Positions 24,803-33,153 of a DNA stretch of 64,000 bases are shown one piece after another (position 1 is the first letter of the stretch; each line of letters begins with the position of its first letter). Where the stretch lies: the NCBI RefSeq assembly GCF_040215105.1, contig NZ_CP157875.1, positions 1,231,501 to 1,295,500 on the forward strand, in the 5' to 3' direction. Made by a program: the position numbers and the translations under genes. Under the pieces are notes generated by a model. The model saw only the letters and a program-made list of their open reading frames with translations. It ran no database searches and was not told the origin of the DNA. Source of the DNA: Aeromonas veronii. GTDB lineage: Bacteria; Pseudomonadota; Gammaproteobacteria; Enterobacterales; Aeromonadaceae.

Positions 24803-26104
24803 CTAGGCGCTGGCGGCTGTCAGCGCCTGTTCGAGCAGGGCCAGGCCCTCATCGACGATGGCCGCCGAGGCGGTCAGGGGGGCCAGGAAGCGGATCACGT
24901 TGGCCCGCACACCGCAGGCCAGCAGCACCAGGCCGCGTTTGCCCGCTTCGGCCACCAGGCGTTTGGTGAGATCCGGGTCGGGCTGGCTGGCATCGCGCCC
25001 CTTGACCAGCTCCATGGCCACCATGGCACCGGGGCCGCGGATATCGCCGATGCAGTCGAAGCGCTCCGCGAGTTGGTGCAGTCGGGCCTTGATCTGCTCC
25101 CCCTGGGCCAGCGCCTGCTGGTTGAGCTTCTCTTCCTCAATCACCTCCAGCACCGCCAGGGCGGCGGCGCAGGCGATGGGGGAGCCGGCATAGGTGCCGC
25201 CAAGGCCGCCCGGCTTGGCGGCGTTCATGATCTCGCTCTTGCCCACCACGGCGGACAGCGGGAAGCCCCCCGCCAGACTCTTGGCGAGCGTCATGATGTC
25301 CGGCTCCACGCCGCTGTATTCGGTAGCGAAGGTCTTGCCGGTGCGACAGAATCCGGTCTGGATCTCGTCGCAGATGAGCACGATGCCGTGCTGGTCGCAG
25401 ATCTTGCGCAGGGCCTGCAGGAAGCTCGGGCTGGCGACATAGAAGCCCCCCTCACCCTGGACGGGTTCGATGATGATGGCGGCAACCCGGGCCGGTTCGA
25501 TGTCGGCGCTGAAGCAGAGATCCAGCGCGGCCAGGGCATCGGCCTCGCTCACCCCCAGGTAGTCGGCGGGGAAGGGCAGGTGATAGACCTCCCCCGGGAA
25601 GGGGCCGAAGCCGGTCTTGTAGGGGACCACCTTGCCGGTGAGCGCCATGCCCATCATGGTGCGGCCGTGGAAGCCCCCCTTGAAGGCGATGGTGCCGCTG
25701 CGACCGGTGTGGGCGCGGGCGATCTTGATGGCGTTCTCCACCGCCTCGGCGCCGGTGGAGAGGAAGAGGGTGCGCTTGGGGGTGGGCCCCGGTACCAGGG
25801 CGTTCAATTTTTCCGCCAGCTCGATATAACCGGGGTAGGGGGTGACCTGGAAGCAGGTGTGGCTGAACTTCTCCAGCTGATCCCGCACGGCGGCGACCAC
25901 TCTGGGGTGGTTGTGCCCAGTGTTGAGCACGGCGATGCCGGAGGCGAAATCGATGTAGCGATTGCCCTCCACGTCCCACAGCTCGGCGTTTTTCGCCCGC
26001 TCGATAAAGACCGGCAGCAGGGTACCGACCCCTTGCACCACGGCCGCTTCACGGCGGGCCTGCCATGCCTGATTGTGGGCCCCGTTACTCTGTGAATGAC
26101 TCAT
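24803..26104 (-). CDS. gabT: 4-aminobutyrate aminotransferase (GabT/PuuE)
   Basis: A 433-residue class III PLP aminotransferase that converts GABA and 2-oxoglutarate to succinate semialdehyde and glutamate. Visible are the cofactor loop STGAEAVENAIKIAR, the VQGEGG segment, CDEIQTGFCRTG, and the PLP lysine in TLAKSLAGGFPL. ATG 26104 has GGGAGG 7 bases upstream; the frame extends to 26158 without one. It lies between gabD upstream and the PuuP permeases downstream, fitting a putrescine-to-succinate route. PuuE, also a GABA aminotransferase, is an equally valid name. Confidence 0.94.
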   Translation of the reverse strand: MSHSQSNGAHNQAWQARREAAVVQGVGTLLPVFIERAKNAELWDVEGNRYIDFASGIAVLNTGHNHPRVVAAVRDQLEKFSHTCFQVTPYPGYIELAEKLNALVPGPTPKRTLFLSTGAEAVENAIKIARAHTGRSGTIAFKGGFHGRTMMGMALTGKVVPYKTGFGPFPGEVYHLPFPADYLGVSEADALAALDLCFSADIEPARVAAIIIEPVQGEGGFYVASPSFLQALRKICDQHGIVLICDEIQTGFCRTGKTFATEYSGVEPDIMTLAKSLAGGFPLSAVVGKSEIMNAAKPGGLGGTYAGSPIACAAALAVLEVIEEEKLNQQALAQGEQIKARLHQLAERFDCIGDIRGPGAMVAMELVKGRDASQPDPDLTKRLVAEAGKRGLVLLACGVRANVIRFLAPLTASAAIVDEGLALLEQALTAASA

Positions 26105-26297
26105 CTTTCCTCCCTGAGGGGCCTTGCCCCGGATCTTCCTGTGCCGTCTGGCGATCAATCAAATCGCGCACTGCCAACGGGCAGGGCGACATGTCTGGTG
26201 TGGGGGCTGGCTGTGCCCTGACGAGCCTCTCTGGCTCACGGAGACGGTGGCCATCTCCCCCTTTTTCTATCTATAAAAGCGATGGATTGGTGCCTAA

Positions 26298-26318
26298 GGC
26301 ATCTTTTCTATAGATGCC
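26298..26318 (-). terminator. Hairpin between gabD and gabT
   Basis: GGCATCT (26298-26304) pairs with AGATGCC (26312-26318), 18 bases past the gabD stop codon. There is no T-run, so termination would be weak and gabT may be cotranscribed. Confidence 0.35.
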
Positions 26319-26335
26319 ATTGCCCCGAACTGGCC

Positions 26336-27799
26336 TCAGCGAATGCCGCCAAAGCAGAGATATTTGGTCTCGAGGTACTCTTCCAGCCCCTCGGCGGCCC
26401 CTTCCCGGCCGAGCCCCGACTCCTTGATCCCGCCAAAGGGGGCCAGCTCGGTGGAGATGATCCCCTCGTTGATGCCCACCATGCCGTACTCCAGCTGCTC
26501 GGCTACCCGCCATACCCGGGCGATGTCCCGGCCATAGAAGTAGGCGGCCAGCCCGTAGGGGGTGTCGTTGGCCAGCGCGATGGCCTCGGCCTCGGTCTCG
26601 AAGCGCACCAGGGGGGCCACGGGCCCGAAGATCTCCTCATCCAGAATGGGGTTGCCCTTGGCTACCTCGGTCAGGATGGTGGGGCTGTAGAAGAGCGGGC
26701 CGGCGCCGTGGGGTTCGCCACCGACCAGCACCTTGGCGCCGGCGGCCTCGGCCTGCTTGACCAGGCTGGCCACCTTGTCGGCGGCGGCCGGGTTGATGAG
26801 GGGGCCGATCTGCACGCCCTCGCCCAGACCATCCCCCACCTTGAAGGCCCGCACGGCGGCGGCCAATTTATCGGCGAAGGCGTCATAGACGCTGGCTTGC
26901 ACCAGGATGCGGTTGGCGCAGACGCAGGTCTGGCCCGCGTTGCGGTACTTGGAAGCCAGCGCCCCGGTGACGGCGGCGTCGAGATCCGCATCGTCAAACA
27001 CGATGAAGGGGGCGTTGCCACCGAGCTCTAGGGAGAGGCGCTTCATGGTGTCGGCACACTGGCGCATCAGCAACTTGCCGATGCGGGTGGAGCCGGTGAA
27101 GGAGAGCTTGCGTACCCTGGGATTGCTGCATAGCTCATTGCCCACCGCCGAGGCTTGATGGGAGGTGACGATGTTGATGACCCCGGCCGGGATCCCCGCC
27201 GTTTCCGCCAGTGCCGCCAGGGCCAGGGCGCAGAGCGGGGTCTCGGCGGCGGGTTTGATGACGATGGTGCACCCGGCCGCGAGCGCCGGGCCCGCCTTGC
27301 GGGTGATCATGGCGATGGGGAAGTTCCAGGGGGTGATGGCGGCGACCACGCCCACCGGCTGCTTGATGGTGGCCAGGCGTCTGTCCCCGGAGAAACCGGG
27401 GATGGTGCGACCATAGGCGCGCTTGCCCTCTTCCGCGAACCACTGGATGAAGCTGGCGCCGTAGGCGACCTCGCCCTTGGCCTCGGCCAGCGGTTTGCCC
27501 TGCTCGGCGGTCATGAGGTGGGCGAGCTCGTCCTGATTGGCCATGATGAGCTCGAACCAGGCATATAGCCTGGCACTGCGTTCCTTGGCGGTGAGGGCCG
27601 CCCAGGGGGCCTGCGCCTGATGCGCCGCCTCGATGGCACGGCGGGTATCCGCTTCGTTCATGTCCGGCACCCGGGTGATGAGCTGACCGTTGGCCGGGTT
27701 CAGCACCTCGAACTGGCGACCATCTTGGGCCTCGCACCAGCGGCCACCTATATAGGCAAGAGACTTGAGCAAGGGCTGAACGGGTTGTGATGCTGACAT
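26336..27799 (-). CDS. gabD: Succinate-semialdehyde dehydrogenase (NADP+)
   Basis: A 487-residue aldehyde dehydrogenase close to E. coli GabD throughout (LTAKERSARLYAWFELIMAN, EQGKPLAEAKGE, TPWNFPIAMITRKAGPALAA). The catalytic cysteine lies in NAGQTCVCANR and the catalytic glutamate in LELGGNAPF. It oxidises succinate semialdehyde from GABA to succinate. ATG 27799 has GAGG about 9 bases upstream; the frame extends to 27871. It is divergent from puuR, with two PuuR-like sites in the shared 300-base promoter region. Confidence 0.94.
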   Translation of the reverse strand: MSASQPVQPLLKSLAYIGGRWCEAQDGRQFEVLNPANGQLITRVPDMNEADTRRAIEAAHQAQAPWAALTAKERSARLYAWFELIMANQDELAHLMTAEQGKPLAEAKGEVAYGASFIQWFAEEGKRAYGRTIPGFSGDRRLATIKQPVGVVAAITPWNFPIAMITRKAGPALAAGCTIVIKPAAETPLCALALAALAETAGIPAGVINIVTSHQASAVGNELCSNPRVRKLSFTGSTRIGKLLMRQCADTMKRLSLELGGNAPFIVFDDADLDAAVTGALASKYRNAGQTCVCANRILVQASVYDAFADKLAAAVRAFKVGDGLGEGVQIGPLINPAAADKVASLVKQAEAAGAKVLVGGEPHGAGPLFYSPTILTEVAKGNPILDEEIFGPVAPLVRFETEAEAIALANDTPYGLAAYFYGRDIARVWRVAEQLEYGMVGINEGIISTELAPFGGIKESGLGREGAAEGLEEYLETKYLCFGGIR

Positions 27800-27903
27800 A
27801 AGAAGCCTCGATTGTGGGTTCAGGTGGCCGACTTGTCCCAGGTGCCACCGTATAGAATAATAAGCACACAACGACCATAAATTGAGCCGAAATGTTTTTC
27901 AAG

Positions 27904-27917
27904 TGTTAAATATATTT
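27904..27917 (-). promoter_or_regulatory. Putative PuuR operator (gabD side)
   Basis: On the minus strand AAATATATTTAACA matches 12 of 14 bases of the AAATATAATGAACA core I recall for E. coli PuuR sites. It lies 105 bases upstream of gabD. Confidence 0.5.
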
Positions 27918-27992
27918 GAGTAAATCGGACGTGACATGCTAGAAATGGAGCTGTCAGGACGATTCTACCGGTTTTTATCGAAACGGCTGTGC

Positions 27993-28005
27993 AAAATAAT
28001 GAACA
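27993..28005 (+). promoter_or_regulatory. Putative PuuR operator (puuR side)
   Basis: AAAATAATGAACA resembles the E. coli PuuR core (AAAATATAATGAACA) with a two-base gap. It lies 97 bases before puuR, in a position suited to autorepression. The rest of 27800-28101 is AT-rich promoter sequence without a gene. Confidence 0.5.
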
Positions 28006-28101
28006 GTTTGGCCTGTGAAGGATAACGAACACTGGGACGGAGTTGGTCCACTATTTTAACCAGGTAACAGCGCACTCGATCGGCACACAGGGAGGTGGGC
28101 G

Positions 28102-28749
28102 ATGCAGCAGTCACACGGAGAGGCCAGATGGCAGGCCATGACGGACAATCCCCTTGCCCCGCAAGACGCAGAAACTGGGCACGACAAGCGGGTCGAGGAA
28201 AGAGGGGAGCCGAGCATGGGAGAGCGGCTCGCCGCCACCCGTCGCCGGCTCGGGCTTTCCCAGCGGCGGGCCGCCGAGCTGAGCGGCCTGACCCACGGCG
28301 CCATCTGCATGATAGAGCAGAACAAGGTGAGCCCCTCGGTGGCTTCCCTGCAAAAGCTGCTGAGTGTCTATGAGCTGCCCCTGTCGCGCTTTTTCGCCGA
28401 AGAGGAAGGACGCAGCCCGAGCGTGGTGATCAAGCCTGATCAGCTCATCGAACTGGGCAGCCAGGGGGTCTCCATGAGGCTGGTGCACAACGGCAACAAC
28501 CGGCGGCAACTCGGTTTCATGCTGGAGACCTATGCCCCGGGCACGGGCACCGGGGGGCAGGTCAAGCATCTGGGGGAGGAGGTGGGAACCGTGCTGGAAG
28601 GGTCGGTGGTCCTGACCCTGGGCGGGCAGAGCTACAGCCTCAGCGCCGGAGACAGTTACGTCATCGACACCGGCGAGCCCCACAGTTTCAGCAACCCGTC
28701 TGGGGAGACCTGTCGCATCGTCAGCGCCCATACCCCGGCCAGTTTTTAA
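28102..28749 (+). CDS. puuR: PuuR-like repressor (XRE HTH plus cupin)
   Basis: The 215-residue protein has an N-terminal XRE helix-turn-helix (about residues 40-95, LGLSQRRAAELSGLTHGAI) and a C-terminal cupin (about 140-210, with HLGEEVGTVLEGSVVLTLGG and DTGEPHSF). This is the architecture of PuuR, which represses putrescine catabolism and releases DNA when putrescine binds. ATG 28102 has GGGAGG about 6 bases upstream. The protein has a ~30-residue N-terminal extension before the HTH. It is followed by puuB in a probable operon and is divergent from gabD. Confidence 0.9.
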   Translation: MQQSHGEARWQAMTDNPLAPQDAETGHDKRVEERGEPSMGERLAATRRRLGLSQRRAAELSGLTHGAICMIEQNKVSPSVASLQKLLSVYELPLSRFFAEEEGRSPSVVIKPDQLIELGSQGVSMRLVHNGNNRRQLGFMLETYAPGTGTGGQVKHLGEEVGTVLEGSVVLTLGGQSYSLSAGDSYVIDTGEPHSFSNPSGETCRIVSAHTPASF

Positions 28750-28798
28750 TGTTTTGATACCTCTGATTTGGAAAAGAACCGGTAAGGAAGCAAGGATC

Positions 28799-30076
28799 AT
28801 GACCGAACATGTAAACAGTTACTACGCCGCCAGTGCCAATCAACATGCCCCCTATCCGACCCTGACCGAGCAGCTCGAGTGCGATGTCTGCATCATAGGC
28901 GCGGGTTACACCGGCCTCTCCAGCGCGTTGCACCTGGTGGAGAAGGGCTATTCGGTGGTGGTGCTGGAGGCGGCCCGTGTCGGTTTTGGCGCCAGCGGTC
29001 GCAACGGCGGCCAGATAGTCAACTCCTACAGCCGTGACATCGACACCATAGAAGCGAATTGCCCGCCGGATCAGGCGAAGCTGCTCGGCTCCATGCTGTT
29101 TGAGGGGGGTGACATCATCCGCGAGCGGATCAAGCGCTACAACATCCAGTGCGATCTGCAGCAGGGGGGGGTCTTCGTCGCCGAGAGCGAGAAGCAGCTT
29201 CATGAGCTCAAGGCCCAGCACGATCGCTGGCAGCGGTGGGGCAACGAGGAGCTGACGCTGCTCGATGCAGAGGGGGTGCGCGAGGTGGTGGCGAGCGATC
29301 GCTACGTCGGTGGCCTGCTCGACAAGCGGGGCGGCCATATCCACCCCCTCAATCTGGCGCTGGGGGAGGCGGAAGCCATTCGCATCCAGGGGGGCAAGAT
29401 TTTCGAGCAATCCGCCGTGACGGCCATTACCCCGGGCCAGCCCGCTCTGGTGAAGACCGCCAAGGGGGCGGTGAAGGCGCGCTTCGTGGTGGTGGCGGGC
29501 AATGCCTACCTCGGCAACCTGGTGCCCGAACTGGCGGGCAAGAGCATGCCCTGCGGCACCCAGGTGATCGCCACCGAGGTGCTGGGGGAGGAACGGGCCC
29601 GCTCCCTGTTACCGCAAAACTACTGCCTGGAGGATTGCAACTACCTGCTCGACTACTATCGCACCACCGGTGATCACCGCCTGCTGTACGGCGGCGGCGT
29701 GGTCTACGGGGCGCGGGATCCGGCGGACATTGAGCGGCTGATCATCCCCAAGATGCTCAAGACCTTCCCTCAGCTCGCGGACGTCAAGGTGGAGTACACC
29801 TGGACCGGCAACTTCCTGCTGACCCTGTCACGCCTGCCCCAGTTCGGCCGTATCGGCCACAACATCTACTACATGCAGGGTTACAGCGGTCACGGTGTGA
29901 CCTGTACCCATCTGGCGGGCAAGTTGCTCTCCGAGGTGTTGAGTGGTCAGGCGGAGCGGTTCGATGCTTTTGCCAAGCTCCCTCACTACCCCTTCCCGGG
30001 AGGGCGCCTGTTCCGCATCCCCTTCACCGCGGCCGGTGCCGCCTGGTATACCCTGCGGGATCGCTTGGGGGTTTAA
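28799..30076 (+). CDS. puuB: Gamma-glutamylputrescine oxidoreductase
   Basis: A 425-residue FAD-dependent oxidase of the DAO family, resembling E. coli PuuB, which oxidises gamma-glutamylputrescine. The FAD-binding motif IIGAGYTGLSSALHLVEKG lies at about residues 32-50, and ASGRNGGQIVNSYS and MQGYSGHGVTCTHLAGKL are present. ATG 28799 has AAGGAT 3-8 bases upstream. It follows puuR by 49 bases. PuuA, PuuC and PuuD, needed for the full gamma-glutamylated route, are not in this window. Confidence 0.92.
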   Translation: MTEHVNSYYAASANQHAPYPTLTEQLECDVCIIGAGYTGLSSALHLVEKGYSVVVLEAARVGFGASGRNGGQIVNSYSRDIDTIEANCPPDQAKLLGSMLFEGGDIIRERIKRYNIQCDLQQGGVFVAESEKQLHELKAQHDRWQRWGNEELTLLDAEGVREVVASDRYVGGLLDKRGGHIHPLNLALGEAEAIRIQGGKIFEQSAVTAITPGQPALVKTAKGAVKARFVVVAGNAYLGNLVPELAGKSMPCGTQVIATEVLGEERARSLLPQNYCLEDCNYLLDYYRTTGDHRLLYGGGVVYGARDPADIERLIIPKMLKTFPQLADVKVEYTWTGNFLLTLSRLPQFGRIGHNIYYMQGYSGHGVTCTHLAGKLLSEVLSGQAERFDAFAKLPHYPFPGGRLFRIPFTAAGAAWYTLRDRLGV

Positions 30077-30088
30077 GGCGGGAGGGTA

Positions 30089-30167
30089 TGATTGGCTGAT
30101 TGGCTGATTGGCTGATTGGCTGATTGGCTGATTGGCTGATTGGCTGATTGGCTGATTGGCTGATTGG
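30089..30167. repeat. 8-bp tandem repeat (CTGATTGG), about 10 units
   Basis: Nine perfect CTGATTGG units (30096-30167) are preceded by a seven-base partial unit (30089-30095), starting 13 bases after the puuB stop codon. Units are identical, which suggests recent slippage and length variation between strains. The remaining gap up to 30471 holds a hairpin at 30363-30394 and no gene. Confidence 0.97.
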
Positions 30168-30362
30168 CTGGGCACTCCTGGAAACTGGAGTCCAGCTGGC
30201 GGCAATCGATGCTGGGCGACGGGGAATGGTTGAATTGACAATGTGTTTTCAACGAGTTCCATGCCTTGAGCGGTCTGTGCTGAGGGAGATTGAACTCCCG
30301 CTGGCGCGGAATGCATCTTGCTGTAGATTGAGGTCGCTCAGGGATAATTTGTATAGATAGTC

Positions 30363-30394
30363 AGAGGGAGGCGATATGCCTCCCTCTCTGTTTT
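30363..30394 (+). terminator. Intrinsic terminator between puuB and the amyloid operon
   Basis: AGAGGGAGGC (30363-30372) pairs with GCCTCCCTCT (30378-30387), followed by CTGTTTT. It probably ends the puuR-puuB transcript, and its stem could also stop leftward transcription from fapF. Confidence 0.75.
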
Positions 30395-30471
30395 GACCTG
30401 TTTGTCGAGCGCCATAGGGGTTGTTGGCAGGCTCGACAGCTTGGTGGTGACTGAGCACTGGTCGCTGCCTA

Positions 30472-31692
30472 TCAGAAACGATAGGGGAAGCGCAGTCCAA
30501 TGCTGTAGTCCGGTGCGTCCGTGGTGAGACCGGCAGACCAGTTCACCGCCATGGAGAGGTTGTCGGTGATGGCCCAGGTCGAGCCCATGCCGAAGCTGGC
30601 GGCATTGGCATCGGTCCCCGTAACTTTTTCCATGTCGAAGCCTTCGCTGCCCTGCTCGGATTCCCGCGTGATGCGTTGATTGATGTTGAAAGAGAGGCTG
30701 AAGCGCTCGTTCAGTGCAAAGGCGACCCCGAGTCCGTATTCATACCAGTCGCCGAGCTGGATGTTGCCAGGTTGGTTGCCCGGCAGATAGGAGATGTCGT
30801 CAAAGTCTTGCTTGAGGCTATGACCGTAATTGAAGTTGGCAAACAGGATGGCGGGATCCAGCGTTCTGACCAGAGAGAAACCCGTGGACAGTTCCCAGAG
30901 TCCGTTACCGGTGGCGAGCTCTTTGGGCGTATTGAGGTTGCCCGATGCCGAGGTGTTGAATTCAATCCCGTAGGGATCCTTGCCCGTGGGGGCCTTGGCT
31001 CTCAAGTTCCACACCAGATCCGGCCAGTTTTCATCCTCGGCCAGGACGCGATAATAGACGGCCATGCTGAGATCGCCGAGGCCACCATCACTCACGCTCT
31101 GTTCCTCAAAGTCCCGGCTGGAGTTCTCCTTGCCGGTGCTTTGATAGTTGGTGTTGCGATACAGATAGGGGATGGCGAGCTCCAACTGCCAGCGATCGTT
31201 GAGGGTGTAGCGGGTAACGAGATCCGCGGTCCATTGATCGGAGCGTACCCTGTCCAGATTGATCTCCCCGAGGAAGATGGCATCCAGCGCCAGGAAGCCA
31301 CGCAAGGCGAGATCCTTGCGATTGTAATGCTGGTAGGAGAGGCCGAAATCCAGAGTCAAGGCCCGGTCGAAGACGTTGTGCTGCTCCAGCATCAGGTCTT
31401 CGGTACTGCGGCCTGCTTCCGGGGTGCGGCGAGTCGCCGAATCTTGTGGGGCGGTGGCTGCGGTGGCTGCGGTGGCGCCAGCGACAGTGCCTGTGGCGGC
31501 TGCCGTGGTGTTCGTGGCGCCGGCAGCCTTGACCGCTTCCAGTCGGGCCTGTAACTGATGGAGTGCCTGATTCTGCTGGATCAGTTGCTGACGCAACTGG
31601 TCCAGCTGTTGTTGTAGGGCTTCCTCCTCTGCGGTTGCGCCCCAGCAGGTGATTGGGGCCAGCGCAAGCAACAGCACGGTAGACTGTTTCAT
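30472..31692 (-). CDS. fapF: Outer-membrane amyloid secretion pore (FapF-like)
   Basis: The 406-residue protein has a signal peptide (to about residue 19, CWGA), a glutamine-rich coiled coil (about 22-56), an Ala/Thr-rich linker, and a C-terminal beta-barrel ending GLRFPYRF. FapF in Pseudomonas has this layout and exports Fap amyloid subunits across the outer membrane. It is the last gene of a five-gene cluster in the Fap order. ATG 31692 has AAGGAT about 10 bases upstream. The barrel also resembles generic transporter (phenol-degradation-type) families, so the Fap assignment rests on context. Confidence 0.82.
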   Translation of the reverse strand: MKQSTVLLLALAPITCWGATAEEEALQQQLDQLRQQLIQQNQALHQLQARLEAVKAAGATNTTAAATGTVAGATAATAATAPQDSATRRTPEAGRSTEDLMLEQHNVFDRALTLDFGLSYQHYNRKDLALRGFLALDAIFLGEINLDRVRSDQWTADLVTRYTLNDRWQLELAIPYLYRNTNYQSTGKENSSRDFEEQSVSDGGLGDLSMAVYYRVLAEDENWPDLVWNLRAKAPTGKDPYGIEFNTSASGNLNTPKELATGNGLWELSTGFSLVRTLDPAILFANFNYGHSLKQDFDDISYLPGNQPGNIQLGDWYEYGLGVAFALNERFSLSFNINQRITRESEQGSEGFDMEKVTGTDANAASFGMGSTWAITDNLSMAVNWSAGLTTDAPDYSIGLRFPYRF

Positions 31693-31753
31693 CGCATCAC
31701 ATCCTTGTTGTTTATTGTCCTTCTATTACACAAGTCCACTGGATGCATCAGGG

Positions 31754-32413
31754 CTAACGGGAGAGCCAGATCCTGGTCTGATTCAGCGTTTGAAAACCAT
31801 CACCCTTGACTCGGTTGAGTTGCAACAGGCCTCGGCTGAAGTCGGTCCCTCTCAGGCTCTGTTCCAATTGGACTCGTCCATCGGACGAGTTTAGCTGCAG
31901 CCCTGCATAATTGCCGGAAACCCGATAACTGGAGGTGCCCAGACTGCCTTGGCTCTCGTAACTGCCGATCGCGACGGTTTGCCCTGTCATGACGGGGGCT
32001 GTCAGTGCAATACCGGCCTGGTTGACTGAGCTGTTACCGGCCCCTTCCAATTGCATCACCTGCACCAGTCCCGAGCCCTGGATGGGGGCGTTCTCGGGGG
32101 TGCTGGTTACCGTCTTGACGTCATCCTTGATCCGGATGTCGAGCTTGGGTTGATTCTGCACCACACTCAGGGCCAGATTCATGGCTGCCGTCTGCTGGGC
32201 CTGGGCCGTGGTCAGGGTCGAAATGAATTCGATGCCGAAATAGCTGATCCCGCGAGGGGTGACGTAGCGACCCCGCTGACTGGCCAGCTCGCCGTCTGCC
32301 ATCTCGGGCGCGAACTGATCTGACAGCAGCGCCAATGGGTCAGAGGCAGCCATGAGTGGGCAGGCAACACCACCTAGGCTACAGATGAGGCATAGAGCGG
32401 GTCGGGTGTTCAT
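31754..32413 (-). CDS. fapE: FapE-like amyloid accessory protein
   Basis: A 219-residue exported protein (signal peptide to about residue 22, CPLMA). It is rich in Gln, Ser and Thr in its C-terminal half, with short polar repeats (NSSVNQAG, LQLNSSDGRVQLEQS). It sits between the FapD protease and FapF genes, as fapE does in Pseudomonas, where it is a minor extracellular component. GTGAGG lies about 7 bases before the ATG, and the gene starts 7 bases after the fapD stop codon. Confidence 0.78.
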   Translation of the reverse strand: MNTRPALCLICSLGGVACPLMAASDPLALLSDQFAPEMADGELASQRGRYVTPRGISYFGIEFISTLTTAQAQQTAAMNLALSVVQNQPKLDIRIKDDVKTVTSTPENAPIQGSGLVQVMQLEGAGNSSVNQAGIALTAPVMTGQTVAIGSYESQGSLGTSSYRVSGNYAGLQLNSSDGRVQLEQSLRGTDFSRGLLQLNRVKGDGFQTLNQTRIWLSR

Positions 32414-32420
32414 GTTGACC

Positions 32421-33098
32421 TCACATTAGCTCTTTGGACTGGAAACCGAATTCCAGCAAGGATGTTTCGTTGAGGGGGGCAAAAAGTCCATCCTTGCCCC
32501 TGACAGAAAGTGGCGGGGCTGGATTGGCCAGGGGGGCATCCGCACGGTAACCGGAGCCGATGACGGCCAAGAGGATCCCGTTCCAGCTATCTTTGAATTC
32601 TTTGAACGTGATGACACGATTGCCGAGGGCTGGATCGGCCAGGTAGACGCGATCATGTCGGTCGATGGCGCGCAGCACGGCGAAGTGCTGATAGCCACGA
32701 ATATTGAGCAGCACTATGGTGGGCACTCTCACTTCACGCAGTTTGGCATCACTCAGGCGATAGCCTCGGGCGCGCATGCCGAGCATCTGCACATACTGCT
32801 TCATGTCGAGCATGGAAAAACCGTAGCGTTTGACCAGCGCCGGGTCGGCCATGGCCATCATGCCATCCATCACCCAACGTTCGTTGGTTGCCTGACCGTA
32901 GGAGTAACGCAATATGGTGGCGACGGCGGCAGCGCCGCAGCTGAAATCCGTATGCTGGCGCTCGATATTTGCGTACTTGCGCTCCAGCAGGCTCTGTACT
33001 GGTTTGTTGAGATCCCCCAATCCCGAGAGGTGCTCTCCCATGGGCAGGGTGGCGGTCCAGGCCGTGGGGCAAAACAGCAACAGCAGTAGCCAGCGCAT
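32421..33098 (-). CDS. fapD: FapD-like C39-family cysteine protease
   Basis: A 225-residue periplasmic protein with a signal peptide (about 1-16) and a C39 peptidase domain. C54 lies in DFSCGAAA, H138 in YQHFAVL and D155 in LADPALGN, so the catalytic triad is complete. FapD is needed for Fap secretion. ATG 33098 has AAGGAGAG 6 bases upstream; the frame extends to 33164 across the hairpin after fapC without a better site. Levels of this gene are probably cut by the terminator-like hairpin at 33120-33143. Confidence 0.88.
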   Translation of the reverse strand: MRWLLLLLFCPTAWTATLPMGEHLSGLGDLNKPVQSLLERKYANIERQHTDFSCGAAAVATILRYSYGQATNERWVMDGMMAMADPALVKRYGFSMLDMKQYVQMLGMRARGYRLSDAKLREVRVPTIVLLNIRGYQHFAVLRAIDRHDRVYLADPALGNRVITFKEFKDSWNGILLAVIGSGYRADAPLANPAPPLSVRGKDGLFAPLNETSLLEFGFQSKELM

Positions 33099-33119
33099 CT
33101 GTCTCTCCTTAATCCCTGG

Positions 33120-33143
33120 AAAAAAGGGGGCATCAAGGCCCCC
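33120..33143 (-). terminator. Intra-operon terminator between fapC and fapD
   Basis: On the minus strand GGGGGC pairs with GCCCCC (33143-33138 with 33131-33126), followed by T6 (33125-33120). It begins 10 bases after the fapC stop codon. Partial termination here would make much more fapC than fapDEF message. Confidence 0.88.
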
Positions 33144-33153
33144 ACACAGTGTG

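Noticed and set aside
29828-30316. Minus-strand frame with an SQSANQPI repeat protein
   Set aside because: The repeat is just the translation of the 8-bp CTGATTGG array; no ribosome site.
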